A stretch of 64,000 bases of DNA, from contig NZ_CP045318.1 of NCBI RefSeq assembly GCF_009363255.1, positions 1,601,501 to 1,665,500 of the forward strand, given 5' to 3'. Source of the DNA: Roseivivax sp. THAF197b. GTDB lineage: Bacteria; Pseudomonadota; Alphaproteobacteria; Rhodobacterales; Rhodobacteraceae. Position numbers and translations under genes: made by a program. Of this stretch, positions 19,407-28,222 are shown in pieces (the first letter of the stretch is position 1; every line of letters starts with the position of its first letter). The notes below the pieces were generated by a model. The model was not told the origin of the DNA and ran no database searches. It worked only from the letters and a program-made list of their open reading frames with translations.

Positions 19407-19991
19407 ATGGATGGCGATTTCAGAACGCATTTCGTACGTGAACCGGGCAGCTTGCGGCAGCATCCCGCGCTTGTCCTGAACGCGGATTACAGGCCGCTCT
19501 CCTATTATCCGCTGAGCCTGTGGCCATGGCAGGAGGCGGTGAAGGCCTCGTTCCTGGACCGGGTGGATATCATCGCCGAATATGACGAGGTGGTGCGAAG
19601 TCCCTCCATGACGCTGAAGATACCCAGCGTTGTCGTCCTGAAAGATTACGTCAAACCTCAAAAGCGCGTGGCCTTCACGCGCTTTAATTTATTTCTGAGG
19701 GACGAATTTCGCTGCCAGTATTGCGGATCGAAGGGGGATCTGACCTTCGATCACGTAGTCCCACGCGCCAGCGGCGGCGTGACGAGCTGGGAGAACGTGG
19801 TCGCGGCCTGTGCCCCGTGCAACCTGAAGAAAGGCGCCAAGGCGCTGCACCGGTCGGGCCTGTCCCTGCGCAAGCCGCCACGCCAGCCCGGCGCGGAAGA
19901 GCTGCGCAACATGGGGCGGAAATTCCCGCCGGGCCATCTGCATGAAAGCTGGCTGGATTTCCTCTATTGGGACGCGGAGCTCGAGGCGTGA
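19407..19991 (+). CDS. HNH endonuclease family protein
   Basis: A 194-residue protein with a C-terminal HNH domain. CQYCG and CAPCNLKKG form the structural zinc knuckles, and FDHVVPRASGG holds the catalytic His. The N-terminal ~95 residues (LNADYRPLSYYPLSLWPWQEAV) match a conserved family of stand-alone HNH proteins in alphaproteobacteria, not restriction systems. Role unknown. No methylase or mobile element is adjacent. Confidence 0.85.
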   Translation: MDGDFRTHFVREPGSLRQHPALVLNADYRPLSYYPLSLWPWQEAVKASFLDRVDIIAEYDEVVRSPSMTLKIPSVVVLKDYVKPQKRVAFTRFNLFLRDEFRCQYCGSKGDLTFDHVVPRASGGVTSWENVVAACAPCNLKKGAKALHRSGLSLRKPPRQPGAEELRNMGRKFPPGHLHESWLDFLYWDAELEA

Positions 19992-20023
19992 TCGTTTGGG
20001 CCTGACCTGATTGGCGGCCCGAT

Positions 20024-20068
20024 CCCGGCATCGAGCCGGGACCGGCCCGACGAGAGGCCGGCCTCTCG
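20024..20068. terminator. Two GC-rich hairpins after the HNH gene
   Basis: CCCGGC / GCCGGG (20024-20040, 5-nt loop) is followed by the perfect 18-bp palindrome CGAGAGGCCGGCCTCTCG (20051-20068). They lie between the convergent HNH and bactofilin genes. No T-tract follows, so intrinsic termination is possible but not certain. Confidence 0.35.
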
Positions 20069-20080
20069 TGCTCTCCGACG

Positions 20081-20102
20081 TTTTCGGGAAAGATGAAGCA
20101 GG
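20081..20102 (+). repeat. Short intergenic motif, second copy
   Basis: TTTTCGGGAAAGATGAAGCA followed by GG, related to TATTGGAAAGGTGAAGCAGG at 6671-6690. From memory, a sequence of this kind recurs after genes in many Rhodobacteraceae genomes. Both copies lie in gene-free spacers. Confidence 0.45.
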
Positions 20103-20215
20103 GGCGGGGCGCGGTTCGGTCCGAGCGTGGCGCGGGCGCCCGGGTGCAGGGTCCGAGGTCGGCCAAACAAGTCGCGTTCGGGATGCCTGGCGCGACGGAT
20201 CGGTCGGGATAAGAA

Positions 20216-20240
20216 AAAGGCCGCTCGGGGAGCGGCCTTT
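20216..20240 (-). terminator. Rho-independent terminator for bactofilin operon
   Basis: Stem AAAGGCCGCT / AGCGGCCTTT with a CGGGG loop. Read on the minus strand, it ends in a T-run, 31 bp after the bactofilin stop. Confidence 0.85.
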
Positions 20241-20270
20241 GCGGTGAGCTGAGATCCCGGATTGTGGGGG

Positions 20271-20795
20271 TCAGGATTGCGCTTTCTGGGGCGCGGGAGC
20301 TGCCTGCTGCTGCGGAGCTGCGCCGCCGCTTTTGCCCTTGGTGGAGAGCGGATCATCCTGACGCTGCACGGAGCCTTCGAAATGGGCGCCCGACTCGATG
20401 GCGATGGTCTTGTGGATGATGTCGCCTTCGACCCGCGCGGTCGCGGTCAGGCGGACCTTGAGGCCCCGGACGCGACCCACGATGCGGCCGTTGATCACCA
20501 CGTCATCGGCGATGACCTCACCCTTGATCGTGGCGGATTCACCGATGGTCAGAAGATGCGCGCGGATGTCGCCTTCGACGGTGCCTTCGACCTGGATGTC
20601 GCCGGTCGTCTTGAGGTTGCCCGTCACATGCAGGTCTGCGGACAGGGTCGATGCGGGCGGCTTGGCCTTGGGCGCCGACGGTTTGAAGTCCGATTTGTAA
20701 TCGGGTGCCGCGGGGCGCGCGCTGTCTGCCTGTGCCGCGGGCTTTGCATCCTCTGCCTTCGGGGCAGGGTCGTTGATCTTGCTTTTAGAAAACAT
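20271..20795 (-). CDS. Bactofilin
   Basis: Polymer-forming cytoskeletal protein of 174 residues. The central DUF583/bactofilin beta-helix (about residues 50-140) shows the repeating VEGTVEGDI...GEVIADDVVINGRI...VRLTATARVEGDI pattern. It is flanked by Pro/Ala-rich disordered tails, as usual. It overlaps the M23 peptidase gene by 11 bp; bactofilin-M23 pairs are common and couple the scaffold to local peptidoglycan cutting. Confidence 0.92.
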   Translation of the reverse strand: MFSKSKINDPAPKAEDAKPAAQADSARPAAPDYKSDFKPSAPKAKPPASTLSADLHVTGNLKTTGDIQVEGTVEGDIRAHLLTIGESATIKGEVIADDVVINGRIVGRVRGLKVRLTATARVEGDIIHKTIAIESGAHFEGSVQRQDDPLSTKGKSGGAAPQQQAAPAPQKAQS

Positions 20796-22095
20796 CGTTC
20801 GCAGCCTTGATGTAGGTCATGGGGTTCACGGGTTTCCCACCGACGCGCACTTCGTAATGCAGATGCGTGCCGGTAGACCGTCCGGTGTTCCCCATAGCAG
20901 CAATCTTCTGACCGCGCGAGACCCTTTGACCGACCTGAACGTGCAGTTTGGAATTATGTGCGTAGCGGGTCTCGATTCCGAACTCGTGCTGGATCTTCAC
21001 GAGCCGCCCGTAACCCGATTGCCAACCCGCATGGGTGACGACGCCATCGGCTGTCGAATAGATCGGCGTGCCGTGCGGTGCAGCGAAATCGGTGCCCGCG
21101 TGCAACCGGCCCCAGCGGCGCCCGAACCCGGAGGTGAAGCGGAACGGATCCTTCAGCGGGGAGGCAAACGGCGCCTTCTCGGCCGCGATGCGATAGAGGT
21201 TCAACCGGTCCATCTGACCGAGGATGTTGTTGGCGCGCTCGGCTTCCTCGGAGGGCTCCTCGCCGCGGGTGGAGAAGGAGAGTGGTGTCAGCGGACCGCC
21301 TTGGCCGGAATAGCCGCGGCGCACTTGGTTCAGCACGTTGTCGGGATCCATGCCCGCGGCCTTGAACATCTTGTCGAGCGGCTTGACCGACACGGTCATC
21401 GCCTCTTCGAGCTGACGGAAGATCATGTCGTTCTTCTCTTCCATCAGGCGGATCTCGGTCGCCATCTCGTCGGCGCGGATCAGAGCGTCCTGGGCGTCGG
21501 CAACGACCTGGTCGCGCTCCTCTGCGGTGCGGGAGAGCGCGTCCGTGAGGAAGGCCACGGTTTCGTTGTCGGCCTCGTCGGAGGCGAGCACGGTGCCGCC
21601 TTCCTCGATCTGGCCGCGCAGGGCGGCATATTTGTCGCGAACCGCCTCGCGCTCCTTGATCGTGGCGCCGAGGGTCGATTGCACGAGATCGAGGCCGGTG
21701 CGCAATTCGCGCGCGGTATTCTGCGTCTTGAGCAATTCGGACTGCATCATCGAGACCTGCTCGAGTGCGGCGTTGAAGCGCTCCTGCGCGGCGCGGGCTT
21801 CGGCGGCGCGGGCATCCCGCTCGTTCGACAATTCGTTGAGGCGCTGTTCGTAGCTTCGCTGGTCCCGCAGGGCCTGATCGCGGAAGCTGCCCGCACCGAT
21901 CGAGTCCATGAGCATCACGGCGGTCGCGATGATCGTCCAAGCGATCACGGCCCCGCCGCCGAGCGCGGCAACGGCCTGCGTTTCGGATCGCAGGCGGATG
22001 AACCGTGTATCGGTCTCCGATTTCAGAAAGAGTCTACGTTCAGGAAAAATGCGCTCCATGGCTGAATGGAGCTTGATCGCAATCTGCGTCCGCAC
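20785..22095 (-). CDS. M23 family metallopeptidase, membrane-anchored
   Basis: Cell-wall endopeptidase of 436 residues. One membrane helix (about residues 37-58) is followed by a long periplasmic coiled coil (about 65-250) and a C-terminal LytM domain. Zinc ligands are in HAGTDF and HLHYEV. All three key ligand positions look intact, so it is probably active rather than an EnvC-type degenerate. The GTG at 22095 has GAGG eight bases upstream and gives the conserved N-terminus; the ATG at 22188 adds an unlikely extension. Partner of the bactofilin. Confidence 0.88.
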   Translation of the reverse strand: MRTQIAIKLHSAMERIFPERRLFLKSETDTRFIRLRSETQAVAALGGGAVIAWTIIATAVMLMDSIGAGSFRDQALRDQRSYEQRLNELSNERDARAAEARAAQERFNAALEQVSMMQSELLKTQNTARELRTGLDLVQSTLGATIKEREAVRDKYAALRGQIEEGGTVLASDEADNETVAFLTDALSRTAEERDQVVADAQDALIRADEMATEIRLMEEKNDMIFRQLEEAMTVSVKPLDKMFKAAGMDPDNVLNQVRRGYSGQGGPLTPLSFSTRGEEPSEEAERANNILGQMDRLNLYRIAAEKAPFASPLKDPFRFTSGFGRRWGRLHAGTDFAAPHGTPIYSTADGVVTHAGWQSGYGRLVKIQHEFGIETRYAHNSKLHVQVGQRVSRGQKIAAMGNTGRSTGTHLHYEVRVGGKPVNPMTYIKAANDVF

Positions 22096-22219
22096 GTGTC
22101 TATCCTCTATCCCGTCCCAATCACGGCGCTCGTTTCCCCAAACCGGCACCTTGGCAAACGGGGTACTTAGTCCTTCGATGGATCGCAACTTTTTCGATCA
22201 CGCATGGGTGTGAAACGGC

Positions 22220-22238
22220 CCAAAAGCCGGACTTTTGG
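22220..22238 (-). terminator. Weak hairpin after the DUF455 gene
   Basis: CCAAAAG / CTTTTGG with a 5-nt loop, 38 bp past the DUF455 stop on the minus strand. The stem is short and lacks a tailing T-run. Confidence 0.3.
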
Positions 22239-22275
22239 CAATAATCCGCCGATGTTTTCGGGGCTTAACCGGATG

Positions 22276-23106
22276 TTAGCGGTCGCGAGCACTGCCCGAT
22301 TGATGTGCAAGCGGCCAGTAGAAGTCGGGTGCAAGCCCCGCCTCGGCGCGCTTTTCCTCGTTGAAGGGCGGCTTCAGCGCGCCCTTGAAATAGTGGCGCA
22401 CGAGGCGCTGGAACTCGGGTGTGGGATCGATCCCGCCCGCGCCGCAGAGATAATGAAACCATTTCGAGCCGTAGGTGACATGGCCCACTTCCTCGGCATA
22501 GATCGTCTCGAGCGCGGCCACCGCCTCCTTGGCGCCTGCCTTGCGAAAGACCTCGATCATGCCCGGGGTGACATCGAGGCCGCGCGCCTCCAGCACCATG
22601 GGGACCACGGCCAGCCGGCCTGCGAGGTCGTCAACCGTGTCCTCGGCTGCGCGCCACATCCCGGCATGGGCGGGCAGGGCGCCATAGAAAGAGCCCGCCG
22701 CCTCGAGGCAATCGCACATGAGATTGAAATGCTTGGATTCCTCGTCCGCGGCTTTGACCCAATCGTCGTAGAAGCCGGGCGGCATCTCGATATGGGCGAA
22801 GCGCGGGATGATGTCCCAGTGTAGATCCACGGCATTGAGCTCGATATGGGCGACCGCGTGCAGGAGCGCGATCCGGCCCTCGGGGCTGCCCGGTCGGCGG
22901 CGCGGCACGTCGCGCGGATCGAGAAGGGCCGGCGCCTCGGGGCGGGCGGGGCGCAAGGGCGCCGCCGCGCGGCCCACGGGCAGGCGCTGCCCGGCATCGC
23001 GGGCGGCAAACCAGCGCGACGCATGGGCGCGCGATTTTGCGGTCTTCTCGCGGCCATCCGCCGTTGTCAGGACATCGACGGCCATCTCGGCCAGGGTGTC
23101 GGGCAT
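22276..23106 (-). CDS. DUF455 ferritin-like domain protein
   Basis: A 276-residue helical protein with the carboxylate/His pattern of ferritin-like di-iron proteins: HAVAHIELNAVDL, DEESKHF, and a later YAEEVGHVTYG repeat of the E..H motif. DUF455 proteins have no firmly assigned activity. The ATG at 23106 has AAGGA upstream; longer starts run into the Bcp gene. It follows bcp by 35 bp on the same strand. Confidence 0.82.
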   Translation of the reverse strand: MPDTLAEMAVDVLTTADGREKTAKSRAHASRWFAARDAGQRLPVGRAAAPLRPARPEAPALLDPRDVPRRRPGSPEGRIALLHAVAHIELNAVDLHWDIIPRFAHIEMPPGFYDDWVKAADEESKHFNLMCDCLEAAGSFYGALPAHAGMWRAAEDTVDDLAGRLAVVPMVLEARGLDVTPGMIEVFRKAGAKEAVAALETIYAEEVGHVTYGSKWFHYLCGAGGIDPTPEFQRLVRHYFKGALKPPFNEEKRAEAGLAPDFYWPLAHQSGSARDR

Positions 23107-23141
23107 AGGAGGCGTCCTTTCGTCTTCCTCCCATCCGCCTA

Positions 23142-23603
23142 TCAGAGCGCTTTCGCGGCCTCCAGCACCGCATCGGCATGACCGGGTACCTTCACTTTGG
23201 GCCAGGCCTCGGCGATCTTGCCTTCGGCGTCGATCAGGAAGGTCGACCGCTCGATCCCCATGAAGGTCTTGCCGTACATCTTCTTCTCCTTCCACACGCC
23301 GTAGCGTTCGCAGACATCGCCCTCGGCATCCGACAGAAGCGGCACGGTGAGCGACTTCTTGGCCATGAACTTGTCGTGGCTGGCGATGCTGTCTTTCGAC
23401 AGGCCGAAGACCTTGACGCCCAGCTCCTCGAAGGCGGGCAGGAGGCGGGTGAAATCCTCGTTCTCCTTGGTGCAACCGGACGTGTCGTCGCGCGGGTAGA
23501 AAAACAGCACGACCGGGCTGCCCTTGAGATCCGCAAGGCTGACCTCCGTATCGCCGGTGGCGGGCAGGGTGAATTCGGGGGCTGTATCGCCGGTCTGCAG
23601 CAT
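23142..23603 (-). CDS. bcp: Thioredoxin-dependent thiol peroxidase (Bcp/PrxQ)
   Basis: Peroxiredoxin of 153 residues reducing H2O2 and organic peroxides. The peroxidatic Cys is in DDTSGCTKENEDF (near residue 45). The resolving Cys five residues later, found in E. coli Bcp, is absent here; the only other Cys is in GDVCERYG. The enzyme may thus work as a 1-Cys or atypical form. The ATG at 23603 has AAAGGAG upstream. The AsmA-like gene diverges from it. Confidence 0.9.
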   Translation of the reverse strand: MLQTGDTAPEFTLPATGDTEVSLADLKGSPVVLFFYPRDDTSGCTKENEDFTRLLPAFEELGVKVFGLSKDSIASHDKFMAKKSLTVPLLSDAEGDVCERYGVWKEKKMYGKTFMGIERSTFLIDAEGKIAEAWPKVKVPGHADAVLEAAKAL

Positions 23604-23707
23604 GGTCACTCCTTTATCGGTCAAACGTAAAACCCGGTTTTGCATGGGCCGGGTGGATGGGATACCTCTGTCGTGATGAAGGGTAACGCAGGCGGGGCGC
23701 GCTTCCA

Positions 23708-26700
23708 GTGGTGAATGAGCCTGAGCAGGATCGCCGCCGTTCCGTGGGCGCGCGGGCCGCGCGGTTCGGCGGATGGACCTTGGGGCTTCTGGCCACGGTC
23801 GCGGCGGCGCTTGCATTGATCCTCTGGTCGGCCCTCGACCGTCCGCTCAACGCGCCGGACTGGCTGCGCAAGGAGGTCGAGGCCCGGATCGACCGGGCGC
23901 TTCCGGGCTTCGATATCGGCTTTTCCGACCTTCGCTTCCAGGTTCTGAGCGAAGGCCTCGTGCGGATCGGGCTCAGCAATGTCACCGTGGCGACAGATGC
24001 AGGCGAGCAGGTGGGCGCGCTGACCGAGATACGGGCGGGCCTGTCCGCGCGGGCGCTCGTGTCGCGGCAATTGGCGCTGCGCGAGGCGCAGGCCTCGGGG
24101 CTGTTCCTGAGCCTCGAGCGTGACCGGACGGGCGCGCTCAGCCTTGGGCTCGGTCTTGGGCCGCGGGAGAGGCCGCGCCCCGATCTGCCCACCGTTCTGG
24201 CTCAGGTGGACCGCGCGCTCAATGCGCCGCTTTTGTCCGGGCTGGACGAGGTGACGCTCGATGCCATCACGCTGCGCTATGACGATGCGCGGGCGGGCCG
24301 CGGATGGACCGCCGATGGCGGGCGCATGGTCGCGCGCAGGCAGGACGGGCGGCTGCGCCTCGAAGGGGATGTGGTCCTCCTGGGCGGCGCGGCGGGGCTG
24401 GCCAATGTCACGGTCAGCGCCGAGAGCGATATCGGCGCGCAGGATCTGAGCTTTGCTCTGAGCCTCGAAAACCTCGCCTCCACCGATATCGCGACGCAAA
24501 GCCCGGCCCTTGCGTGGCTCGGTGCGCTTCGGGCGCCGATTTCGGGCGATCTCGGCGGATATCTCGACAGCGACGGCACGCTGGGCGGGCTCGACGTGGT
24601 GCTGGCCATCGATGCAGGCGCGCTGCAACCCAATCCCAACGCCGAGCCCGTGGAGTTCGCCAGCGCGCGCACGTCCTTTTCCTTCGCGCCGGAAAGCCGG
24701 ATCCTGCAATTCTCCGAGATCGCCGTGGACAGCGCGGTGGGCCGCGCCCGGGCGGAGGGGCAGGTATCGCTGCAAGGCGGGCGGATCGGGCCCGGGGATA
24801 CGGGGCTGGAACCTGCGTCTTTCGTGGGTCAATTCACGCTGTCCGATCTCGCGGCCAATCCTCGCGGGCTGTTCGAAGCACCGATCGAGATCGCGGAGGC
24901 GGAAACGGATCTGCGCCTGAGCCTCGATCCCTTCTCGCTCGATATCGGGCGGCTGCGCATCGTCGACGAGGAGGTGCCCTTGCGCGCCAAGGGCCGTGTG
25001 TCGGCCGGCCCCGAGGGCTGGGATGTCGCGCTGGACGCAACGCTTGCGCGGACCGATCCCGCATCGCTGGCGCAATACTGGCCCGCAGCGCTCGCGCCAC
25101 AGACGCGCGACTGGTTCACCACGAATGTCATGGGCGGTGCGGTCCGGGATGCGCAGATCGCGCTGCGGCTCGATCCTGCATCGGGACGCCTCGACCGGCA
25201 TATCGACCTGCGCTTCAAGGATGCCGAGGTCCGGTTCGCGCAAACCTTGCCTTCCATCGAGGCCGCGGACGGGCAATTGGTGATCGCGGGCGAGCGTTTG
25301 ACCGTCATGCTGGAGCGCGGGCAGGCGGTTCCGCCCGAAGGCGGGGCCGTGGATGTGTCAGGCTCGTCCTTCGTCATCGCCGATACCGGGCAGAAGCCTG
25401 CGACCGGTGACATCCGGTTGGCCACGCGCTCCAGCGTGACCGCGCTTCTGTCCTTTCTGGACCAGGAGCCGCTGCGGCTCATGGCGCGGGCCGAGCGGTC
25501 CCCGGACCTGATCGAAGAGGGACAGATCACCGCTGAGGGCCGCCTGACATTGCCCCTGAAAAGCGGGATCCAGTTCTCCGATCTGACCATCGACCTTGCG
25601 GGCGAGGTGACCGGGGCGGAAAGCAGCCAGGTCGTGCCGGGGCGCGTCTTGCGGGCAGAGCGGCTGGCGGTGCGCGTGACGGAAAGCGCGCTCGAGGTTG
25701 CAGGCGATGCGTCCCTTTCGGATGTGCCCGCAAGCGGCACGTTCCGCCTGCCCATCGGGGAGGCGGTCACCACACCGGCGACCGTCACCGCGCGGATCGC
25801 GCTTTCCGATGCGGCGGCCCGAGCCTTTGGCGTGGCATTGCCCTCAGGCCTGCTGAGCGGCTCGGGCTCGGGCGATTTCGCCATGAGCCTGCCGCGGGAC
25901 GGGGCGCGGCCGCGCTTCACGCTGTCCTCGGATCTGCGCGGCCTTGCGTTGTCGGTTCCGGCCCTGGGCTGGCGGTTGGGCGCGCAGCAAAGCGGACGGT
26001 TCGAGATCGCGGGCCGCCTCGGCTCCCAAGTCACGCTGGACGGGCTGTCGCTGTCGGGGGCGGGCCTGTCGGCGCAGGGGAACGTGATCCTGACCGAAGC
26101 AGGCGGGTTCCGCAGGTTGGAATTGCCGCAGGTGTCGCTCGGCAATTGGTTCGACGGGGCGGTCACGCTGATTGCGCGGGGGGCCGGGCAGGTTCCGGCC
26201 ATCGTCGTCAGCGGCGGGCGGCTGGATCTGCGCCGGGCGACATTCGGCACGGGCAATGGCGGTGGCGGCGGAGGCGGATCCGGTGGCTTCCCGCTCAGCG
26301 TGGCGCTGGACCGGCTCGTGGTGACCGAGGGCATCGTCTTTCGCGATCTGGAGGGCGATTTCCAGGTGACGGACGGGCTGAACGGGCGGTTCCGCACCGG
26401 GATCGTAGGCAAAAGCACGCGGCTGACCGGAGCGGCGCGCCCCCAGAACGACGGCACGGCGATCCAACTGCAATCGGACGATGCGGGCGCGATCCTCGAG
26501 GCGACGGGCCTCTTTCAGAACGTTGATGACGGCACGCTCGATCTGACGCTCATTCCGGTGCGCGGCGCCACGGGGACCTATGACGGAAAGCTGCGAGTGC
26601 GCGAGGCCCGGCTGCGCGAAGCGCCGGCCCTTGCCGCGATGCTCGATGCGGTCTCGGTGGTGGGGCTACTCGACGAATTGAACGGGGCCGGCATCTATTT

Positions 26701-27031
26701 CACCGATGTTCAGGCCGATTTCCGGCTGACCCCCCGGCAGGTGATCCTGCGGCAATCCTCGGCGACGGGGCCCTCCATGGGAATCTCGGTCGACGGCTAT
26801 ATCGACCTTGCCACCAAGGCGCTCGATCTGCAGGGGGTGTTCTCCCCGCTTTATTTCATCAACGCGGTGGGTCAGGTGCTGACGCGGCGCGGCGAGGGGC
26901 TCTTCGGGTTCAACTTCAACATCGACGGGACGGCGGATCAGCCGAGGGTTGCGGTCAATCCGCTTTCGGTGTTCACCCCCGGCATGTTCCGGGAGATCTT
27001 CAGGCGCCCGCCGCCCTCGACCGGGAACTGA
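23708..27031 (+). CDS. AsmA/YhdP-like (DUF3971) envelope protein
   Basis: A 1107-residue protein with one N-terminal membrane helix (about residues 20-42) and a long periplasmic beta-rich region of the AsmA/YhdP/TamB-like class. Such proteins are thought to form bridges carrying phospholipids between membranes. The AsmA-type C-terminal part (about 950-1090) includes GGLLDELNGAGIYF-like and LQGVFSPLYFINAV segments. A glycine stretch, GNGGGGGGGSGG, sits near residues 849-860. The start is a GTG at 23708 (a second GTG follows directly); the ribosome site is weak. Confidence 0.8.
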   Translation: MVNEPEQDRRRSVGARAARFGGWTLGLLATVAAALALILWSALDRPLNAPDWLRKEVEARIDRALPGFDIGFSDLRFQVLSEGLVRIGLSNVTVATDAGEQVGALTEIRAGLSARALVSRQLALREAQASGLFLSLERDRTGALSLGLGLGPRERPRPDLPTVLAQVDRALNAPLLSGLDEVTLDAITLRYDDARAGRGWTADGGRMVARRQDGRLRLEGDVVLLGGAAGLANVTVSAESDIGAQDLSFALSLENLASTDIATQSPALAWLGALRAPISGDLGGYLDSDGTLGGLDVVLAIDAGALQPNPNAEPVEFASARTSFSFAPESRILQFSEIAVDSAVGRARAEGQVSLQGGRIGPGDTGLEPASFVGQFTLSDLAANPRGLFEAPIEIAEAETDLRLSLDPFSLDIGRLRIVDEEVPLRAKGRVSAGPEGWDVALDATLARTDPASLAQYWPAALAPQTRDWFTTNVMGGAVRDAQIALRLDPASGRLDRHIDLRFKDAEVRFAQTLPSIEAADGQLVIAGERLTVMLERGQAVPPEGGAVDVSGSSFVIADTGQKPATGDIRLATRSSVTALLSFLDQEPLRLMARAERSPDLIEEGQITAEGRLTLPLKSGIQFSDLTIDLAGEVTGAESSQVVPGRVLRAERLAVRVTESALEVAGDASLSDVPASGTFRLPIGEAVTTPATVTARIALSDAAARAFGVALPSGLLSGSGSGDFAMSLPRDGARPRFTLSSDLRGLALSVPALGWRLGAQQSGRFEIAGRLGSQVTLDGLSLSGAGLSAQGNVILTEAGGFRRLELPQVSLGNWFDGAVTLIARGAGQVPAIVVSGGRLDLRRATFGTGNGGGGGGGSGGFPLSVALDRLVVTEGIVFRDLEGDFQVTDGLNGRFRTGIVGKSTRLTGAARPQNDGTAIQLQSDDAGAILEATGLFQNVDDGTLDLTLIPVRGATGTYDGKLRVREARLREAPALAAMLDAVSVVGLLDELNGAGIYFTDVQADFRLTPRQVILRQSSATGPSMGISVDGYIDLATKALDLQGVFSPLYFINAVGQVLTRRGEGLFGFNFNIDGTADQPRVAVNPLSVFTPGMFREIFRRPPPSTGN

Positions 27032-27067
27032 ACCACGATCATTCGCAAAGTGCCGGAGCGCGCGCCC

Positions 27068-28126
27068 ATGCAGCTGTCCGATTTCGACTTCGAGCTTCCC
27101 GAGGAGCGCATCGCCACACGGCCCGCACGGCCGAGATCCTCCGCGCGGCTTCTGGTAGCGGAGGGAGATCGAGCGATCACCGATGCCGTGGTCCGCGACC
27201 TGCCCGATTGGCTGCGTCCGGGGGACCGGCTGGTTCTGAACGACACGAAGGTGATCCCGGCGCGCCTGTCGGGAATGCGGCGGCGCGAGACCGGGCAGGG
27301 TGTGAGCGAGGCGAAGATCGAAGTGACCCTGCTGGAGCCTGCCGCCGATGGCGGCTGGACCGCGCTGGTCAAGCCGCTGAAGAAGCTGGGGCTGGGCGAA
27401 GAGGTGGTCTTCTCGTCCGCCCTGTCGGCCGTCCTCGAAGCCAAGGAGGAAGGCCAGGCGCGGCTGCGCTTCAACCTTGCGGGCGATGATTTCGACGCGG
27501 CACTGGCCGAGGCCGGCGCCATGCCGCTGCCCCCCTATATCGCGGCAAAGCGGCCCGCCGATGCGCAGGACCACGAGGATTACCAGACGATCTGGGCCGA
27601 GCGCGCCGGGGCAGTCGCGGCCCCCACGGCGTCCTTGCATTTCGACGCGCCCCTTCTGGCAACGCTTGCCGCGCGGGGCATCGCCTTCACCCATGTCACG
27701 CTGCACGTGGGCGCGGGCACCTTCCTGCCCGTGAAGGTCGAGGATGTGACCACCCACAAGATGCATTCCGAATGGGGCGAGGTGAGCGCCGAGGCCGCAG
27801 CCGAGATCCAGGCCACGAAAGAGGCAGGCGGCCGGATCATCCCGGTGGGCACCACGGCGCTGCGCCTGATCGAGACCGCGGCGCGCGAGACCGGACGGAT
27901 CGCGCCCTTCGAAGGCGACACCGATATCTTCATCTATCCCGGCTTCGCATTCCGCGTGACCGACGCGCTGATGACCAATTTCCACCTGCCGAAATCGACG
28001 CTGATGATGCTGGTCTCGGCATTGATGGGGCGGGACCGGATCATGGAGATCTACAACCATGCGGTGAGAGAACAGTACCGCTTTTTCTCCTATGGCGATG
28101 CCTCGCTGCTGATCCCCGACCGCTGA
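27068..28126 (+). CDS. queA: S-adenosylmethionine:tRNA ribosyltransferase-isomerase
   Basis: QueA transfers and rearranges the ribosyl group of SAM onto preQ1 in tRNA, giving epoxyqueuosine. The 352-residue length is normal. Typical segments are the opening [31 protein letters not shown], and [15 protein letters not shown] near the C-terminus. The ATG at 27068 gives the canonical start; a GTG at 27050 is in frame. No other queuosine gene is in the window. Confidence 0.95.
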   Translation: MQLSDFDFELPEERIATRPARPRSSARLLVAEGDRAITDAVVRDLPDWLRPGDRLVLNDTKVIPARLSGMRRRETGQGVSEAKIEVTLLEPAADGGWTALVKPLKKLGLGEEVVFSSALSAVLEAKEEGQARLRFNLAGDDFDAALAEAGAMPLPPYIAAKRPADAQDHEDYQTIWAERAGAVAAPTASLHFDAPLLATLAARGIAFTHVTLHVGAGTFLPVKVEDVTTHKMHSEWGEVSAEAAAEIQATKEAGGRIIPVGTTALRLIETAARETGRIAPFEGDTDIFIYPGFAFRVTDALMTNFHLPKSTLMMLVSALMGRDRIMEIYNHAVREQYRFFSYGDASLLIPDR

Positions 28127-28222
28127 GGTCCGAAACCGACACGAAACGGTCGTTATCGCGTTGAGCCTCTTCAGAGAATCGCGATAGGGCGCCCGTGGAA
28201 ACGATGATCGGAGATGCGGGCG

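Noticed and set aside
23621..25276. 551-residue minus-strand frame opposite the AsmA-like gene
   Set aside because: Shadow of a gene with a clear membrane helix and domain layout.
28155..28190. TATCGCG / CGCGATA dyad before the second MFS gene
   Set aside because: The arms are far apart (about 19 nt) and no partner site or regulator was found; too weak to call.
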